A program made the position numbers and the translations under genes. From CAVTSA01 sp963790575 (lineage in GTDB: Bacteria; Chloroflexota; Dormibacteria; Dormibacterales; Dormibacteraceae), in assembly GCA_963790575.1 (NCBI GenBank), contig CAWBPD010000012.1, positions 62,001-126,000 on the forward strand: a stretch of 64,000 nucleotides of DNA. The letters are read 5' to 3'. Numbering within the stretch: position 1 is the first letter of the stretch; each line of letters begins with the position of its first letter. Shown piece after piece: positions 18,432 to 27,133 of this stretch. Below the pieces are notes generated by a model. That model saw nothing but the letters and a program-made list of their open reading frames with translations. It did not search any database and had not been told where the DNA came from.

Positions 18432-18480
18432 CTCCTCTCGGCCTGTCGAAACGAGCCGTAAGGGAACGGGCCGAGAGGAG
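18432..18480. repeat. Intergenic hairpin upstream of vapB
   Basis: Perfect 12-bp arms CTCCTCTCGGCC / GGCCGAGAGGAG separated by 25 nt. It lies between the divergent VOC and antitoxin genes. The layout (long arms, ~20-25 nt centre) resembles the larger palindromic elements elsewhere in the window, but the sequence differs. Confidence 0.5.
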
Positions 18481-18536
18481 TTCCCGCTCCGCGTCCAACG
18501 AGCCCAACTGCGAAAGACTGCTCGTATCCCCAGCGA

Positions 18537-18571
18537 CGCTAGGTACCATACGTCACGTATGGTACCTAGCG
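18537..18571. promoter_or_regulatory. Perfect 35-bp palindrome, probable VapBC operator
   Basis: 17-bp arms CGCTAGGTACCATACGT and its exact complement around a single central base, ending 3 bp before the vapB GTG. A TACCTA -10-like hexamer lies in the right arm 6 nt before the start codon, so bound VapB-VapC would block the promoter. The repeat is directly visible; autoregulation is the rule for this family. Confidence 0.75.
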
Positions 18572-18574
18572 ACC

Positions 18575-18823
18575 GTGGTTAAGACCACGATTTACCTGCC
18601 GGAGGACCTGCACCAAGAGCTCCAGCAGGCAGCGAAGGAGCGCGGATCCAGCGAGGTGGAGCTGATTCGCACAGCACTTCGGCATGAGCTTCTCGGGACT
18701 CCCCCCGGGCAGGCTCAGCGTGCACGGCGACGCGCTCGGCTGCTCGCCGCGATGGGGACCCTGGACAGCTCGGTCTATCCCCCTGGCTACTTAGACGAAC
18801 TTCGCGCCGGGTGGACCGGCTGA
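18575..18823 (+). CDS. VapB-type antitoxin (ribbon-helix-helix)
   Basis: An 82-residue antitoxin. KTTIYLPEDLHQELQQAAKE is the RHH DNA-binding strand-helix, followed by a second helix (SSEVELIRTALRHELL) and a C-terminal tail that would wrap the toxin. GTG 18575 is chosen because similarity begins at once and the operator ends immediately upstream. It overlaps the toxin gene by 13 bp, the usual antitoxin-first arrangement. Confidence 0.88.
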   Translation: MVKTTIYLPEDLHQELQQAAKERGSSEVELIRTALRHELLGTPPGQAQRARRRARLLAAMGTLDSSVYPPGYLDELRAGWTG

Positions 18824-19200
18824 TCGTTCTCGACGCAAGCGTGGTGATCGCCGCGCTCGTCGCCGATGACATTCACCACGAATCAGCGGCGGCTGCACTT
18901 GCGCTAGCCCACGACGATGAGCTGATCGTCGCGGCCACCACACGCGCCGAGGTCCTCGTCGGGCCTTCTCGGACCGGAGGTGCGGCGCTGGCCTATGCGC
19001 GGGCCTTTCTCGACGGATGCGAAACCGTCCCGGTGACTGCCCCGACCGCGGACGCCGCGGCGGCGCTGAAGGCACGGCATCAGGGGCTGAGCTTGCCGGA
19101 CGCCATTTCGCTCGTCGTCGCCAGGCTGATTGACGCGGATTCCATCTGGACATTCGATAGACGCTGGACGACTGTCGACGCACGCGTTACCGTTCCGTGA
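18811..19200 (+). CDS. VapC-type PIN-domain ribonuclease toxin
   Basis: A 129-residue PIN nuclease. Conserved acidic residues are visible in LIVLDASVVIAALV (Asp), AATTRAEVLVG (Glu), GLSLPDAISLVVARLI (Asp) and IWTFDRRW (Asp). These chelate Mg2+ for RNA cleavage in this family. GTG 18811 overlaps vapB. VapC toxins usually cut tRNA or rRNA; the target here is unknown. Confidence 0.9.
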   Translation: MDRLIVLDASVVIAALVADDIHHESAAAALALAHDDELIVAATTRAEVLVGPSRTGGAALAYARAFLDGCETVPVTAPTADAAAALKARHQGLSLPDAISLVVARLIDADSIWTFDRRWTTVDARVTVP

Positions 19201-19505
19201 ACAGGTCCGCGCGATTCGCCCGGGGGGCCTCGCATGGGATCGCCTTCCGAGACGGATGACGGATGCGAGCGCGGCACGGTGAGTGCCTGCACATTGGGAC
19301 TCGTTTTGCCGTTGGGCAGGGCGCCAATGCACGGTCGCCCCATTGGTTGCGACCAGCTGACCGAGCGCACCATCGTCGCGTATCGCGGATAGGGTTCGGG
19401 CCGGAGGTCTTTCGCTGTCGAGAACCACCGAATCGCGTCGACGCCCGTACCCGGTGGTATGTCCAGGTCAAAGGCGAGCGTGGCAGATCCGAAGGCGCAG
19501 TCCTA
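19201..19505. other. Intergenic gap without recognised gene
   Basis: About 300 bp between vapC and the convergent methyltransferase-like gene. Open frames exist on both strands but none shows a protein-like composition or family signature. Confidence 0.4.
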
Positions 19506-19979
19506 TCAGATCCAGCGGTTCACGCGCCGGCAGTACCCGGCGTAGTCATCGCCGAAGTGCTCGCGCAGGTAAGCCTCTTCGCGCTCGACGACGCCCCGAT
19601 CGACCGCAAGCAATACACCGGGGAGGAGCAGAAGCGGCCAGCGGCCTGCGGTCACCAAGCTGACACCGGCGTAGATGAGGCCCGTCGCCAGATAGCCCGG
19701 ATTGCGGGTCAGGGCGAACGGACCTTCCTGGACGAGTGCGGTCGGGGACCGGCGTGGATTGAGCGGCGTGTGCGCTTGTCGCATGGTGGCGGTGAACCAG
19801 GCGCCGAGCCCAAGCCCCGCGCCCAGCAAAGGAATGCCCAGAGCGCGAAACGCCCGAGGGAGGTGGGGCGGGGGAAGCAGCCGGTCGAGGACCAGGCCCG
19901 CCAGGAAGGGACCCAAGTAGAGCAGGGGTGGTGGGGCAATCACCTGCGGGCCGTGACCGGAGATCGGAGCCTTCTGCAT
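19506..19979 (-). CDS. Isoprenylcysteine carboxyl methyltransferase (ICMT)-like membrane protein
   Basis: A 157-residue protein with four hydrophobic segments. The C-terminal signature is LVQEGPFALTRNPGYLATGL (Arg-Asn-Pro SAM-binding block), then VVEREEAYLREHFGDDYAGY. This is the ICMT/PEMT-like membrane methyltransferase family. Bacterial members methylate lipids or unknown acceptors. No obvious partner gene. Confidence 0.82.
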   Translation of the reverse strand: MQKAPISGHGPQVIAPPPLLYLGPFLAGLVLDRLLPPPHLPRAFRALGIPLLGAGLGLGAWFTATMRQAHTPLNPRRSPTALVQEGPFALTRNPGYLATGLIYAGVSLVTAGRWPLLLLPGVLLAVDRGVVEREEAYLREHFGDDYAGYCRRVNRWI

Positions 19980-20126
19980 CTCTCCATCCTGCGCGGGCTA
20001 CGCCGAAAAGGGGCGTCCAGAGCTTGGCCATCAAGGGCCCTCGACCCGGCGATGCGGCCTTTCAGGGAATCGGGTGACCGTCGGCTATTGAGACCCGCGC
20101 CAGGCGAAGCCGATACGATCATCGCC

Positions 20127-20513
20127 GTGTTCACGATCGCTGACATCGAGGACGTACACGATCGCCTGGGCGCGGCGGCTACCCTGCCCGCATACCTGCG
20201 CGGCCTCAGCGCCTTGGGCGTCGCAAGGAGCGATTCCTTCCTCTCGGACGGCCACTCGGAATACCTCAGCGAGGAGGGCCACAAGGTGGTCGGGGCCGGC
20301 ACGCACGAGGCGTTGGTGATAGCGAGGACCGCAAGCCGAGCTCAGCTACGCGAGCACCTGGAACGGCACAGCCAAGGCAAGAGCAGCTACGTCGAGATGT
20401 CGAGGGGGCTTGCCGCCAGCGGCATAGCGAAGTGGATCTTCGACACCAAGCGGATGACGATCTCCTATTGCGACGTAGCAGGCAACGAGGTCCTCAGTGA
20501 GGAGATCCGCTGA
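20127..20513 (+). CDS. DUF1398 (YbcV-like) family protein
   Basis: A 128-residue protein. FTIADIEDVHDRLGAAATLP, then LRGLSALGVARSDSFLSDGH and EYLSEEGH match the DUF1398 pattern. The C-terminus has an aromatic strand ending in YCDVAGNEVLSEEIR. GTG 20127 follows a TACGAT -10 (20114-20119) by 7 nt, giving a leaderless start. Function of the family is unknown. Confidence 0.8.
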   Translation: MFTIADIEDVHDRLGAAATLPAYLRGLSALGVARSDSFLSDGHSEYLSEEGHKVVGAGTHEALVIARTASRAQLREHLERHSQGKSSYVEMSRGLAASGIAKWIFDTKRMTISYCDVAGNEVLSEEIR

Positions 20514-20695
20514 TCCGTGGGTGGCAGCACCTTGGTGATAAAGCCACCCCGATGGCGGAGACGGTGGTGTCGCCTCAGGATGGTGGCGCGTCCGCCGACA
20601 TTGCCAGGGGCATCCACTCGAGGCCCTAGAAGGTCCGGCTCGTTTGTATGGGGTTCATCCGGTGAAGCTATTGATCGCTCACACTGGGCTCGCCG

Positions 20696-21568
20696 ATGAA
20701 CTCAGAGGTCCCGCCGGAGATACGTCGAGCGATTACAAGAGCGTATCCGGACATGTCCGGCGCGCCGCTCCGCCTGCTTGGGAACGGTCAGTTCTCGCTT
20801 GCTGTGTTACTCAACGAGAGACTAGTGCTCAGGTTCCCCCGGCACCCATTCGGTGTGGCCAAGCTGCGTCGGGAGGCGGACCTATTGACCGCGATCGCTC
20901 GAGATCTACCGGTCCCCGTATCGGTACCGGTCCGAATTGAGCTGGATCCAGACCCTCCAAATGCATTCGTCGCTCACCTTCTCATCGCCGGCAAGCGTGT
21001 GAGCCGAGGGATGCTCGACGGCCTCGAGCCCGAGGTCGTTCAGCACGCGGGCTCAGCAACTGGGACGTTCCTCGCTGCGCTGCACGGAATCGACCCCGCG
21101 GTGATCCCGCAATCCGTTCCCCACCGCGACTTACACGCCTTTGCCCGCGAGTTGCGAGCCGGGACCGTCGACATGCTGTGGCAGAGGATGAACGCTCGCG
21201 GCAGGCGGCGTGCGGAGGCTGAGCTCGCGGGACTAGACCTCATCGCCGACCGCAAGCACGTCCTCTGTCACTGCGACATCGGCGGGAACCTGATCTACGA
21301 CCAGGCGCGGTCCCAACTAGGGGTAGTCGACTTCGGCGAGGCCATGGTGAGCAGCCCAATCCTCGATGTCGCGAGTCTCTCTGTCCTAGGACCCAGGTTC
21401 ATGGCGGCTGCGGCCCGGACTTATCCCCTGATCTCCGACTGCTTCGACGAGGCGCAAGCGCTCAGAGCCACCTTTGCGCTGCAGGATGCGTTGGGCGGCG
21501 CGGCACAGGATGAGTGGGCTTATGTCGATCGGATCCTGGACGGGTACCAGCTCGGTGCCAGCGAATAG
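20696..21568 (+). CDS. Aminoglycoside phosphotransferase (APH)-family kinase-like protein
   Basis: A 290-residue protein kinase-fold enzyme. The N-lobe has GNGQFSLAVLLNERLVLRF. The catalytic loop is LCHCDIGGNLIYD at about residue 190 (Asp and Asn present, although the common HGD is HCD). The metal Asp is in LGVVDFGEA. It phosphorylates a small-molecule hydroxyl; antibiotic resistance cannot be assumed because most environmental members act on other metabolites. A truncated IS end begins about 18 bp after its stop. Confidence 0.82.
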   Translation: MNSEVPPEIRRAITRAYPDMSGAPLRLLGNGQFSLAVLLNERLVLRFPRHPFGVAKLRREADLLTAIARDLPVPVSVPVRIELDPDPPNAFVAHLLIAGKRVSRGMLDGLEPEVVQHAGSATGTFLAALHGIDPAVIPQSVPHRDLHAFARELRAGTVDMLWQRMNARGRRRAEAELAGLDLIADRKHVLCHCDIGGNLIYDQARSQLGVVDFGEAMVSSPILDVASLSVLGPRFMAAAARTYPLISDCFDEAQALRATFALQDALGGAAQDEWAYVDRILDGYQLGASE

Positions 21569-21585
21569 ACCCATCGTGTTGCATT

Positions 21586-21839
21586 CGCAAAGAGCCTGCG
21601 TGTAGCCGAGTCGATCGGCGAGCTCGCGGAGTGCGGCCGCCCCCGCGTGATTGACGACACCGTGGCCGTCGGCGCTGACTGCGAAAGAAGGGCGACGTGT
21701 GCTGCTACGCTTCACCTGAAAGGTGCCTCCTCGGCTGGACGAATCGGAAGTGAGCAACCGCATTCTCCCAGTTCCGGCCGGCACCTTTCGTTCCTCTACG
21801 CCCCTCCCTCTTGCACCCCACGTGAAACATCGGGGTTAA
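21586..21839 (-). mobile_element. Truncated IS1380 remnant (transposase N-terminal end plus terminal repeat)
   Basis: About 250 bp closely matching the right end of the IS at 6614-8311. It encodes the first ~40 transposase residues (RSSTRRPSFAVSADGHGVV, NHAGAAALRELADRLGY) and ends in a diverged terminal repeat (GTGAAACATCGGGG) followed by TTAA at 21836-21839. The rest of the transposase is missing, so it is immobile. Substitutions relative to the intact copy show it is older. Confidence 0.85.
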
Positions 21840-21897
21840 GGCAAGGCTGTCGTTTACACGACTCCCCGCGACTCCAGGGGCTCCGCGCCCGAAGGAC

Positions 21898-22458
21898 CTA
21901 CCTGAGGAGATCGAGCAGCTTCTGCACCGTGGAACGGTTGCGCGCCGTGCCCAGCGGCACCTTCTTGCTCGCTTTGCTCAGCACCGCCCCCAGCTCGCTC
22001 CGGCCGAATCCGTCCGGCGTGTGCAGGTAGAGCACGCGCCCGATCGCGGTCGCCTCATCGCGGCTGCCCTTGGCTGCGGCCACCGCTTGGGCCGCTGCCA
22101 CCCGCTCGCGATCAGCCACTTCCAGGCGCCGCGCGAAGAAAATGTAGTGAACGAACCGGGGATCCTCCTCCGCCAGGTACGGATCTGCTTCCAGCGCCTG
22201 CTCGAGCTCCCCTCTGGAGAGCACGACCACCCCGACGCGCATCGCCAGCCGGTCTTCGATGCCGGCCTCGATCGCGGCCGCCAGCTCGTCGTCGGATGCC
22301 GCGCGGCCCGCGGCGGGCGTGAAGACGACGTTCCCGCTCTGGATGTACGTCTTCACCTCCGCGTGGCCGACCGCCTCCACGATCGCGCGCAGGTCGGCCA
22401 TGGCGAGCTTCCTGCCACCCACGTTGACCCCGCGCAGCAACGCCACGTGCGTGGGCAT
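21898..22458 (-). CDS. DUF1697 family protein
   Basis: A 186-residue protein. THVALLRGVNVGGRKLAMAD and KTYIQSGNVVF are the family's signature opening, and the C-terminal RNRSTVQKLLDLL its usual end. ATG 22458 is where similarity begins. Cytosolic; function not established for the family. It is downstream of the DUF4126 gene by 10 bp and probably co-transcribed. Confidence 0.9.
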   Translation of the reverse strand: MPTHVALLRGVNVGGRKLAMADLRAIVEAVGHAEVKTYIQSGNVVFTPAAGRAASDDELAAAIEAGIEDRLAMRVGVVVLSRGELEQALEADPYLAEEDPRFVHYIFFARRLEVADRERVAAAQAVAAAKGSRDEATAIGRVLYLHTPDGFGRSELGAVLSKASKKVPLGTARNRSTVQKLLDLLR

Positions 22459-22468
22459 GTGCCGCGGC

Positions 22469-22945
22469 CTATCGGGGGCCGGCCGCCGCCGAAGCCGCGG
22501 CCAGCGACACTGCGACCAGGTCTTCCGCGGTCGCGAAGGCCCCGTCCGGGAGGCCGGTCCGCCGGACCAGGAAGGCTCGCGCATGCATGCCGACGAACGC
22601 CGCACCGACCGCGGCCACCGCCGCCACTCCGGCACCGACCGGACCCGCCACTGTCGTCCCTGCCCAGCCCGCGGCCGCGATCCTCCCCAGCAGCCCCACC
22701 GGCGAGGTCCGCTTGCCCGCCGCCGGCAGCTTGTCGCCGATCAGCTCACCGGCCCCGCCGGCGATCAAGAACCAGCCCCGCGGCCACCGGAGCAGCCCCC
22801 GGCGCAACTGCAGGACGGCGAGCGGGGTGCCGGCGCGCAGCCCGGCCGCAGCCCCCAGGCCCAAGGCAGCGGCGACGGCTTGCGGGGAGGGGGACAGCAG
22901 CTCGGTGAGGACGCGGCGGCGACGGGTGCGGCGGAGAGAGTTCAC
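22469..22945 (-). CDS. DUF4126 family membrane protein
   Basis: A 158-residue protein with 3-4 hydrophobic segments. GLGAAAGLRAGTPLAVL and GELIGDKLPAAGKRTSP are the family's hallmark blocks. The C-terminal region is Ala/Gly/Val-rich membrane sequence. It lies between the CHAP hydrolase and DUF1697 on the same strand. Function unknown. Confidence 0.82.
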   Translation of the reverse strand: MNSLRRTRRRRVLTELLSPSPQAVAAALGLGAAAGLRAGTPLAVLQLRRGLLRWPRGWFLIAGGAGELIGDKLPAAGKRTSPVGLLGRIAAAGWAGTTVAGPVGAGVAAVAAVGAAFVGMHARAFLVRRTGLPDGAFATAEDLVAVSLAAASAAAGPR

Positions 22946-22982
22946 GCCCTCGACCTTATCCCGTTTTCGCGCCCAAGGGCAC

Positions 22983-24350
22983 CTACAGGATGAAGCCCTC
23001 GACGTCGGAGAGAGAGGTCACAGGGCGGGAGTCCGTGATCCCGACTCCATAGAAGTTCATCTCGGTGACGACGAAGCTGTTCCCGCTCTGCACCGACTGC
23101 ACGACGGCGACGTGACCGAACTCGCTGTAGCCGCCGCCCGAACCCCAGACGACGACCGCGCCCGCCGTCGGCACGCCCGAGGTGGCGTACCCCGACGCCT
23201 GCGCACTCGGGAACCAGGTGTCGGCGTTTCCCCAGTCCCCGGGGATGTTGTAGATGCTGGCCACGTAGTAGGTGCATTGCCCGGCCGGGTAGGCGTTGGC
23301 GCCTGATGTGTTCTGTGTGAGGCGCCCTCCGTCTCCGCCGCCCCCGCCTCCACCACCGCCGGATGGCACCGGAGCAACCGCAGCCGCCAGCGTGGCTCGG
23401 CGAGCGCGCTCCGCCGCCAGCGCCTGCTGGACCTGCTGCTGATAGACCTGCTGCTGGTAGGCCGCCTGATCCTGGTTGATCTGCTGCTGCAGGTTGTTTA
23501 CGACCTGCTGCTGCTGGGCGCTCTGGGCCGCGATCTGATTCACCAGCTGCTGTTGCTTGGCAAGAGCCTGTTGCTGGGTGGCCAGTTGCGCCTGCAGCAC
23601 CACCTCCTCTTGCAGCTGCTGATTGAGGAGCGTCGTCTCCTCCTGGTGCTGCTTCTGCAGCTTTCCCTGCTGCGTCTGGACTGCGGTCTTGGCTGCCTGT
23701 ACCTGGTTGACCAGGTTCTGATTGGCCTGGATCAGCTTGTTGACCAGCATGGCCCGGTTCACGAATTGGCTGAAGTCCTGGGCCGTGAGCAGGACCTGCA
23801 GATAGCTGGTCTGATTGGTCTCGGCGTCGCTTCGCACCTGCTCGTCGACCAGTTGCTGATTGATCTGCAGGCTGGCCTGGTCCCGGTCGATGGTGGCTTG
23901 CGTGTACCGCTCTTTGCGCTCGGTGTCGGCGATCTGGGCCTGCGTCTGCGCGATCGCGTTCTCCTGCGCCTGGACGGCCGCCTGTGCCTGCGCCACCACG
24001 CCGGCGATCTGCTGCGCCTGCTGCTCGGCACTGGCCTGGCTGGCCAGGATCTGGTTCAGCTGCTGTTGGGCGGCGCTCTGCTGCTGTTGCGTCTGCTGAA
24101 GCTGAATACAGGCGCTGAGTCCGGGGTCGCACTGCGTCCGCGCCTCGACGCCGGTCGGTCGCGCCATCACCAGCGCGCCGATCGCGAACGCCGCCGTCGC
24201 GGCACCTATCAACGTCCGGCGCGCCGTCGCGCCGCCCATCACGGCGGTCACTGTGAGCGACGCCGTGCCGATGAACTGCTGTGCACGCTCCAACCCCATC
24301 TGTCCGGCGCTCTCTGTCGCGCCCCCGGCCGCGGATGCCACACCGTGCAT
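22983..24350 (-). CDS. Secreted CHAP-domain peptidoglycan hydrolase with long Gln-rich coiled coil
   Basis: About 455 residues. A hydrophobic export segment (TLIGAATAAFAIGALVMA) is followed by ~250 residues of Gln/Ala coiled coil resembling PcsB/RipA-type regulators, a poly-Gly linker (GGGGGGGGGDGG) and a C-terminal CHAP domain. The CHAP region has AGQCTYYVASIYNIP (nucleophile Cys) and EFGHVAVVQSV (His). It probably cleaves peptidoglycan cross-bridges during division, held inactive by the coiled coil. ATG 24350 is the first ATG; an upstream TTG is possible. Confidence 0.85.
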   Translation of the reverse strand: MHGVASAAGGATESAGQMGLERAQQFIGTASLTVTAVMGGATARRTLIGAATAAFAIGALVMARPTGVEARTQCDPGLSACIQLQQTQQQQSAAQQQLNQILASQASAEQQAQQIAGVVAQAQAAVQAQENAIAQTQAQIADTERKERYTQATIDRDQASLQINQQLVDEQVRSDAETNQTSYLQVLLTAQDFSQFVNRAMLVNKLIQANQNLVNQVQAAKTAVQTQQGKLQKQHQEETTLLNQQLQEEVVLQAQLATQQQALAKQQQLVNQIAAQSAQQQQVVNNLQQQINQDQAAYQQQVYQQQVQQALAAERARRATLAAAVAPVPSGGGGGGGGGDGGRLTQNTSGANAYPAGQCTYYVASIYNIPGDWGNADTWFPSAQASGYATSGVPTAGAVVVWGSGGGYSEFGHVAVVQSVQSGNSFVVTEMNFYGVGITDSRPVTSLSDVEGFIL

Positions 24351-24439
24351 GCGTGGCTGGCGGGTAGCTAAGCATACTTTCGGTCGGGAAAGCAACTCTG
24401 GTGGCCTGGCGACTCTTCGTCGCCCGCTGAAGACGCCGG

Positions 24440-25237
24440 CTAGAGATCTCGGTCGCGACGGGCGTGATGGGCCGCTCGGTGGGCGTCGCGACTGGCGCGG
24501 CGAGCCGCCCTGGCCGCCGCGCGTGCCTCGATGCGCGACTGCTGCAGCCGAAGCTGGGTCTCGGTCAACCCGGCGGCTGCGAGCGTCGCGCCCTGGCGGA
24601 TCAGGTCTTTCATGCCACCGTCCTTCACCGTGACGCCGGCCATCACGAGCGCCAACTCAAGCCGGATCGTGGGCGCGTCCTGGCGCGGGGGACGTCCTCT
24701 CAGTTTCACGTCGCAACCACCGAGGATGGGGAGGCACGCGGTCTCGATGCGGATGCCCGGCGGGACTCGGATCTCGACGCCGCCCATGACAGCGAGGCCC
24801 CGGATCACCGTGACCGGCCCGCTGATCGTCGCTTCCCGCAGGTCCAGGTCAATGCCCCCCATCACCGCCAGCGCCGGCGTCGTCTGAGCCAAGTGCACCG
24901 ACCCCTTGCGGTTGTGGCCGCTCAGGACCGCGACCATCGGAGGGCCGGAGACGACGGGGACGATGGCGGCCGAGGACCCGGCCTGGCGCACCTCGTCGGC
25001 AGCCAGGTCGAACGATTCCCGGTCGCCGCTCTCCTGCAGGGCCCCGACCAGGTCTGAGTAGGCGCGCAGTGTCAGCCGCCCTTCGGTGCAGGCTTTCGCG
25101 GCCCGCTGGCACCACTGCTCCCGCTCCAAGCCACTGATGTCCGCGCGGACCGGCGTCTCCGGTACCGGTGCGATCGCCTCCGGCTGCTCCACCAGGGGCT
25201 CGAAGGGCGGGATCTCGCCGGCCTCAACCGGCGCCAT
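24440..25237 (-). CDS. DUF1707 / LiaF-like C-terminal domain protein
   Basis: About 265 residues started at ATG 25237, where GGAGG lies 8 nt upstream; a longer frame overlaps the CoA-transferase further. It has a Pro/Glu-rich N-terminus, then a DUF1707-like segment (KACTEGRLTLRAYSDLVGAL) and a beta-rich region with repeated ALAVMGGIDLDLREA / LAVMGGVEIRVPPG turns, as in cell-wall-active-antibiotic response proteins (LiaF family). The C-terminus is an Arg/Ala helix. No membrane segment is present, so it is probably a cytosolic envelope-stress accessory protein. Confidence 0.78.
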   Translation of the reverse strand: MAPVEAGEIPPFEPLVEQPEAIAPVPETPVRADISGLEREQWCQRAAKACTEGRLTLRAYSDLVGALQESGDRESFDLAADEVRQAGSSAAIVPVVSGPPMVAVLSGHNRKGSVHLAQTTPALAVMGGIDLDLREATISGPVTVIRGLAVMGGVEIRVPPGIRIETACLPILGGCDVKLRGRPPRQDAPTIRLELALVMAGVTVKDGGMKDLIRQGATLAAAGLTETQLRLQQSRIEARAAARAARRASRDAHRAAHHARRDRDL

Positions 25238-26492
25238 CCGCGTCGCCTCCACCGGCCTGATCGGCGGCTCCGGAAGTCCCTCCTCCATCGGTCGCCATGC
25301 TACCCGCGCCCACCGCTCCCCGTGCTCGCAAGTCCCGGATCCGGGCCAGGTCGTAGCCGCATATCTCGCGCAGCACGCGGTCGGTGTCGGCGTCGAGCAG
25401 TGGAGCCGGGTCGACGGGCCCGTTGGGGTGCTCGGAGAACGTGATCGCGCGGCCCAGAGCCGGCCGCCGGCCCAGCACCGGGTGGATGGTCTCGGTCACG
25501 GCGCAGCGCGCCAGCAGCGCGCGGTTGCGCAGCGCCTCTCCGACGCCGTTCACCGGCGCGTGCGGCACGTCATGGCGCCGCAGGATGTGGTCCCACTCAG
25601 AGGTCGAGCGCTGCCTGGTGGTGCGGGCGATCAGCCCATCCAGTTCCTCTTTGTGCTCGACGCGGCCGGCATTGGTCCGGAAGCGGGGGTCGCGCTCCAG
25701 GTCCCGGAGGCCGAGGGCGGCGCACACCTTGGGCCAGAACGATTCCCCGAAGGTCGCGATCACAATGTGGCCGTCGCGGGTGGGGTAGGCGCGGTAGGGA
25801 GCAAGGGACGGGTGTCCACTGCCGACGGCGGCCGGATCCTCGCCGGTCATCCAGCGCCACTCTGCGAACTGGGTGAGCAGGTTGACCGACGTGTCCAACA
25901 GTGCCACGTCGAGGTGCTGCCCGCGCCCGGTGCGCTCCCTCTCGAAGAGAGCGGCGACGACGCCGATCACCGCGTTCAGTCCCGCCACCAGGTCGGAGAC
26001 CGGCAGACCCATCCGCACCGGCTCCCCGCCGGGCTCACCGGTCAGGCTCATCAGACCGCTCATCGCCTGCACGGCGACGTCGAAGCCCGATCGCTGGGCC
26101 TCTGGCCCGGTTTGGCCGAAGGCCGAGATCGAGCAATAGACGATGTCGGGGCGCACCGCCCGCAGCGACTCGTAGTCGATCCCCAGTCGCGCGGTCACGC
26201 CGGGCCGGAAGTTCTCGACCACCACGTCGCAGCCGGCCGCGAGATCGAGCAGGACCTGGCGCCCCTCCGGCTGGCGCAGATCTATCACCACGCCCTGCTT
26301 TCCGTGGTTGACGGCCAGGAAGTAGTGGCTGACGCCGCGTTCGGCGGGCTGCATGGCGCGCCCCTCCTCCCCGCCCGGGCGCTCGACCTTGATCACCGCG
26401 GCGCCCAGGTCGGACAGGTACTGCGTCGCGTAGGGGCCGGCCACGATGCGAGTCAGGTCGAGGACGCGAACGCCGGAGAGAGGTCCCTCCAT
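25224..26492 (-). CDS. CaiB/BaiF-family (class III) CoA-transferase
   Basis: A 422-residue enzyme. GVRVLDLTRIVAGPYATQYL, then GAAVIKVERPGGEEGR and CDVVVENFRPGVTARLGIDY are family hallmarks. The catalytic Asp of class III transferases lies in the SGFDVAVQAMSGLM region. It moves CoA between carboxylates in cytosolic acid metabolism. The Gly/Ala/Asp-rich tail after ~400 is unusual. Its start overlaps the stop of the thioesterase by 1 bp, so the pair is coupled. Confidence 0.9.
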   Translation of the reverse strand: MEGPLSGVRVLDLTRIVAGPYATQYLSDLGAAVIKVERPGGEEGRAMQPAERGVSHYFLAVNHGKQGVVIDLRQPEGRQVLLDLAAGCDVVVENFRPGVTARLGIDYESLRAVRPDIVYCSISAFGQTGPEAQRSGFDVAVQAMSGLMSLTGEPGGEPVRMGLPVSDLVAGLNAVIGVVAALFERERTGRGQHLDVALLDTSVNLLTQFAEWRWMTGEDPAAVGSGHPSLAPYRAYPTRDGHIVIATFGESFWPKVCAALGLRDLERDPRFRTNAGRVEHKEELDGLIARTTRQRSTSEWDHILRRHDVPHAPVNGVGEALRNRALLARCAVTETIHPVLGRRPALGRAITFSEHPNGPVDPAPLLDADTDRVLREICGYDLARIRDLRARGAVGAGSMATDGGGTSGAADQAGGGDADGAG

Positions 26493-26902
26493 CAGTCCCC
26501 CGCCGGCCGCACGTAGCTGAGCGTGGAGTGCGCGACCAGCGTCCCGCCCTCGGCCGCGGTCCGGGCCTCGCCGAACACGATCCGCCGGCCCAGACGCAGC
26601 ACCTCAGCCCGCGAGGTGAGATCGGTGGCGGCCCCGCGCAGGAAGCTGGTCTTCATCTCCACCGTCACCGCCATCGCCTCCACGCCCACCCGGGTCATGA
26701 TGGCGAGCCACATCGCCGTATCGGCGATCACCTCGTAGCAGGCGCCGTGCAGGATCGGTCCCGGCCGCAGGAACTCGGGACGTGAGCTCAGACCGACGGT
26801 CGCCCAGCCCTCGCCCAGGGCGAGCGCGGACAGGCCCCACCAGCGCGCGAAGGGCGTTTGATCGAGCAGATCCCGCGCCTGTGCCAGCGTGATCTGAGCC
26901 AT
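26492..26902 (-). CDS. PaaI-type hotdog-fold thioesterase
   Basis: A 136-residue single hotdog domain. GPILHGACYEVIADTAMWLA is the catalytic helix region (the family's G-G/D pattern is partly varied), and AMAVTVEMKTSFLRGA the second signature. ATG 26902 is chosen over an ATG 12 nt upstream because similarity starts here. It precedes and overlaps the CoA-transferase, so the two probably handle the same acyl-CoA. Confidence 0.85.
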   Translation of the reverse strand: MAQITLAQARDLLDQTPFARWWGLSALALGEGWATVGLSSRPEFLRPGPILHGACYEVIADTAMWLAIMTRVGVEAMAVTVEMKTSFLRGAATDLTSRAEVLRLGRRIVFGEARTAAEGGTLVAHSTLSYVRPAGD

Positions 26903-26942
26903 GGCGTTCAACATGGCAGACTCAGGGTTCGGGCGACGGCAG

Positions 26943-27027
26943 GTCGGCGTGGCGGAACCGGTAGACGCGCCAGATTTAGGATCTGGTGGGGCAACCCGTG
27001 GAGGTTCGAGTCCTCTCGCCGACACCA
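26943..27027 (+). tRNA. tRNA-Leu(TAG)
   Basis: The 7-bp acceptor stem GTCGGCG / CGCCGAC, anticodon stem CCAGA / TCTGG around loop TTTAGGA (anticodon TAG), a long class II variable arm (TGGGGCAACCCG), T-arm GAGGTTCGAGTCCTC and an encoded CCA at 27025-27027 are all visible. Confidence 0.95.
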
Positions 27028-27133
27028 CAGGGCGATCGGGCAGTTGTAAACCTGGCGAACTTCCGTTCGTAGGGTCGCTATCCTGCAGACATGATGCGGC
27101 CCGAGTTCCCGAGATACAACAACCAGTCCCGGT

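Noticed and set aside
21386..21784. 132-codon minus-strand frame as a separate gene
   Set aside because: Its N-terminal half is the truncated IS1380 transposase and the rest is antisense to the APH-like gene.
23400..24100. Gln-rich repetitive stretch as a tandem-repeat or CRISPR-like array
   Set aside because: The repetition comes from CAG/CAA codons of the coiled coil in the CHAP hydrolase. There are no regular repeat-spacer units.
24351..24439. Riboswitch upstream of the CHAP hydrolase gene
   Set aside because: ydaO-type elements precede such genes in some Actinomycetota, but this gap is only about 90 bp and no characteristic core is visible.
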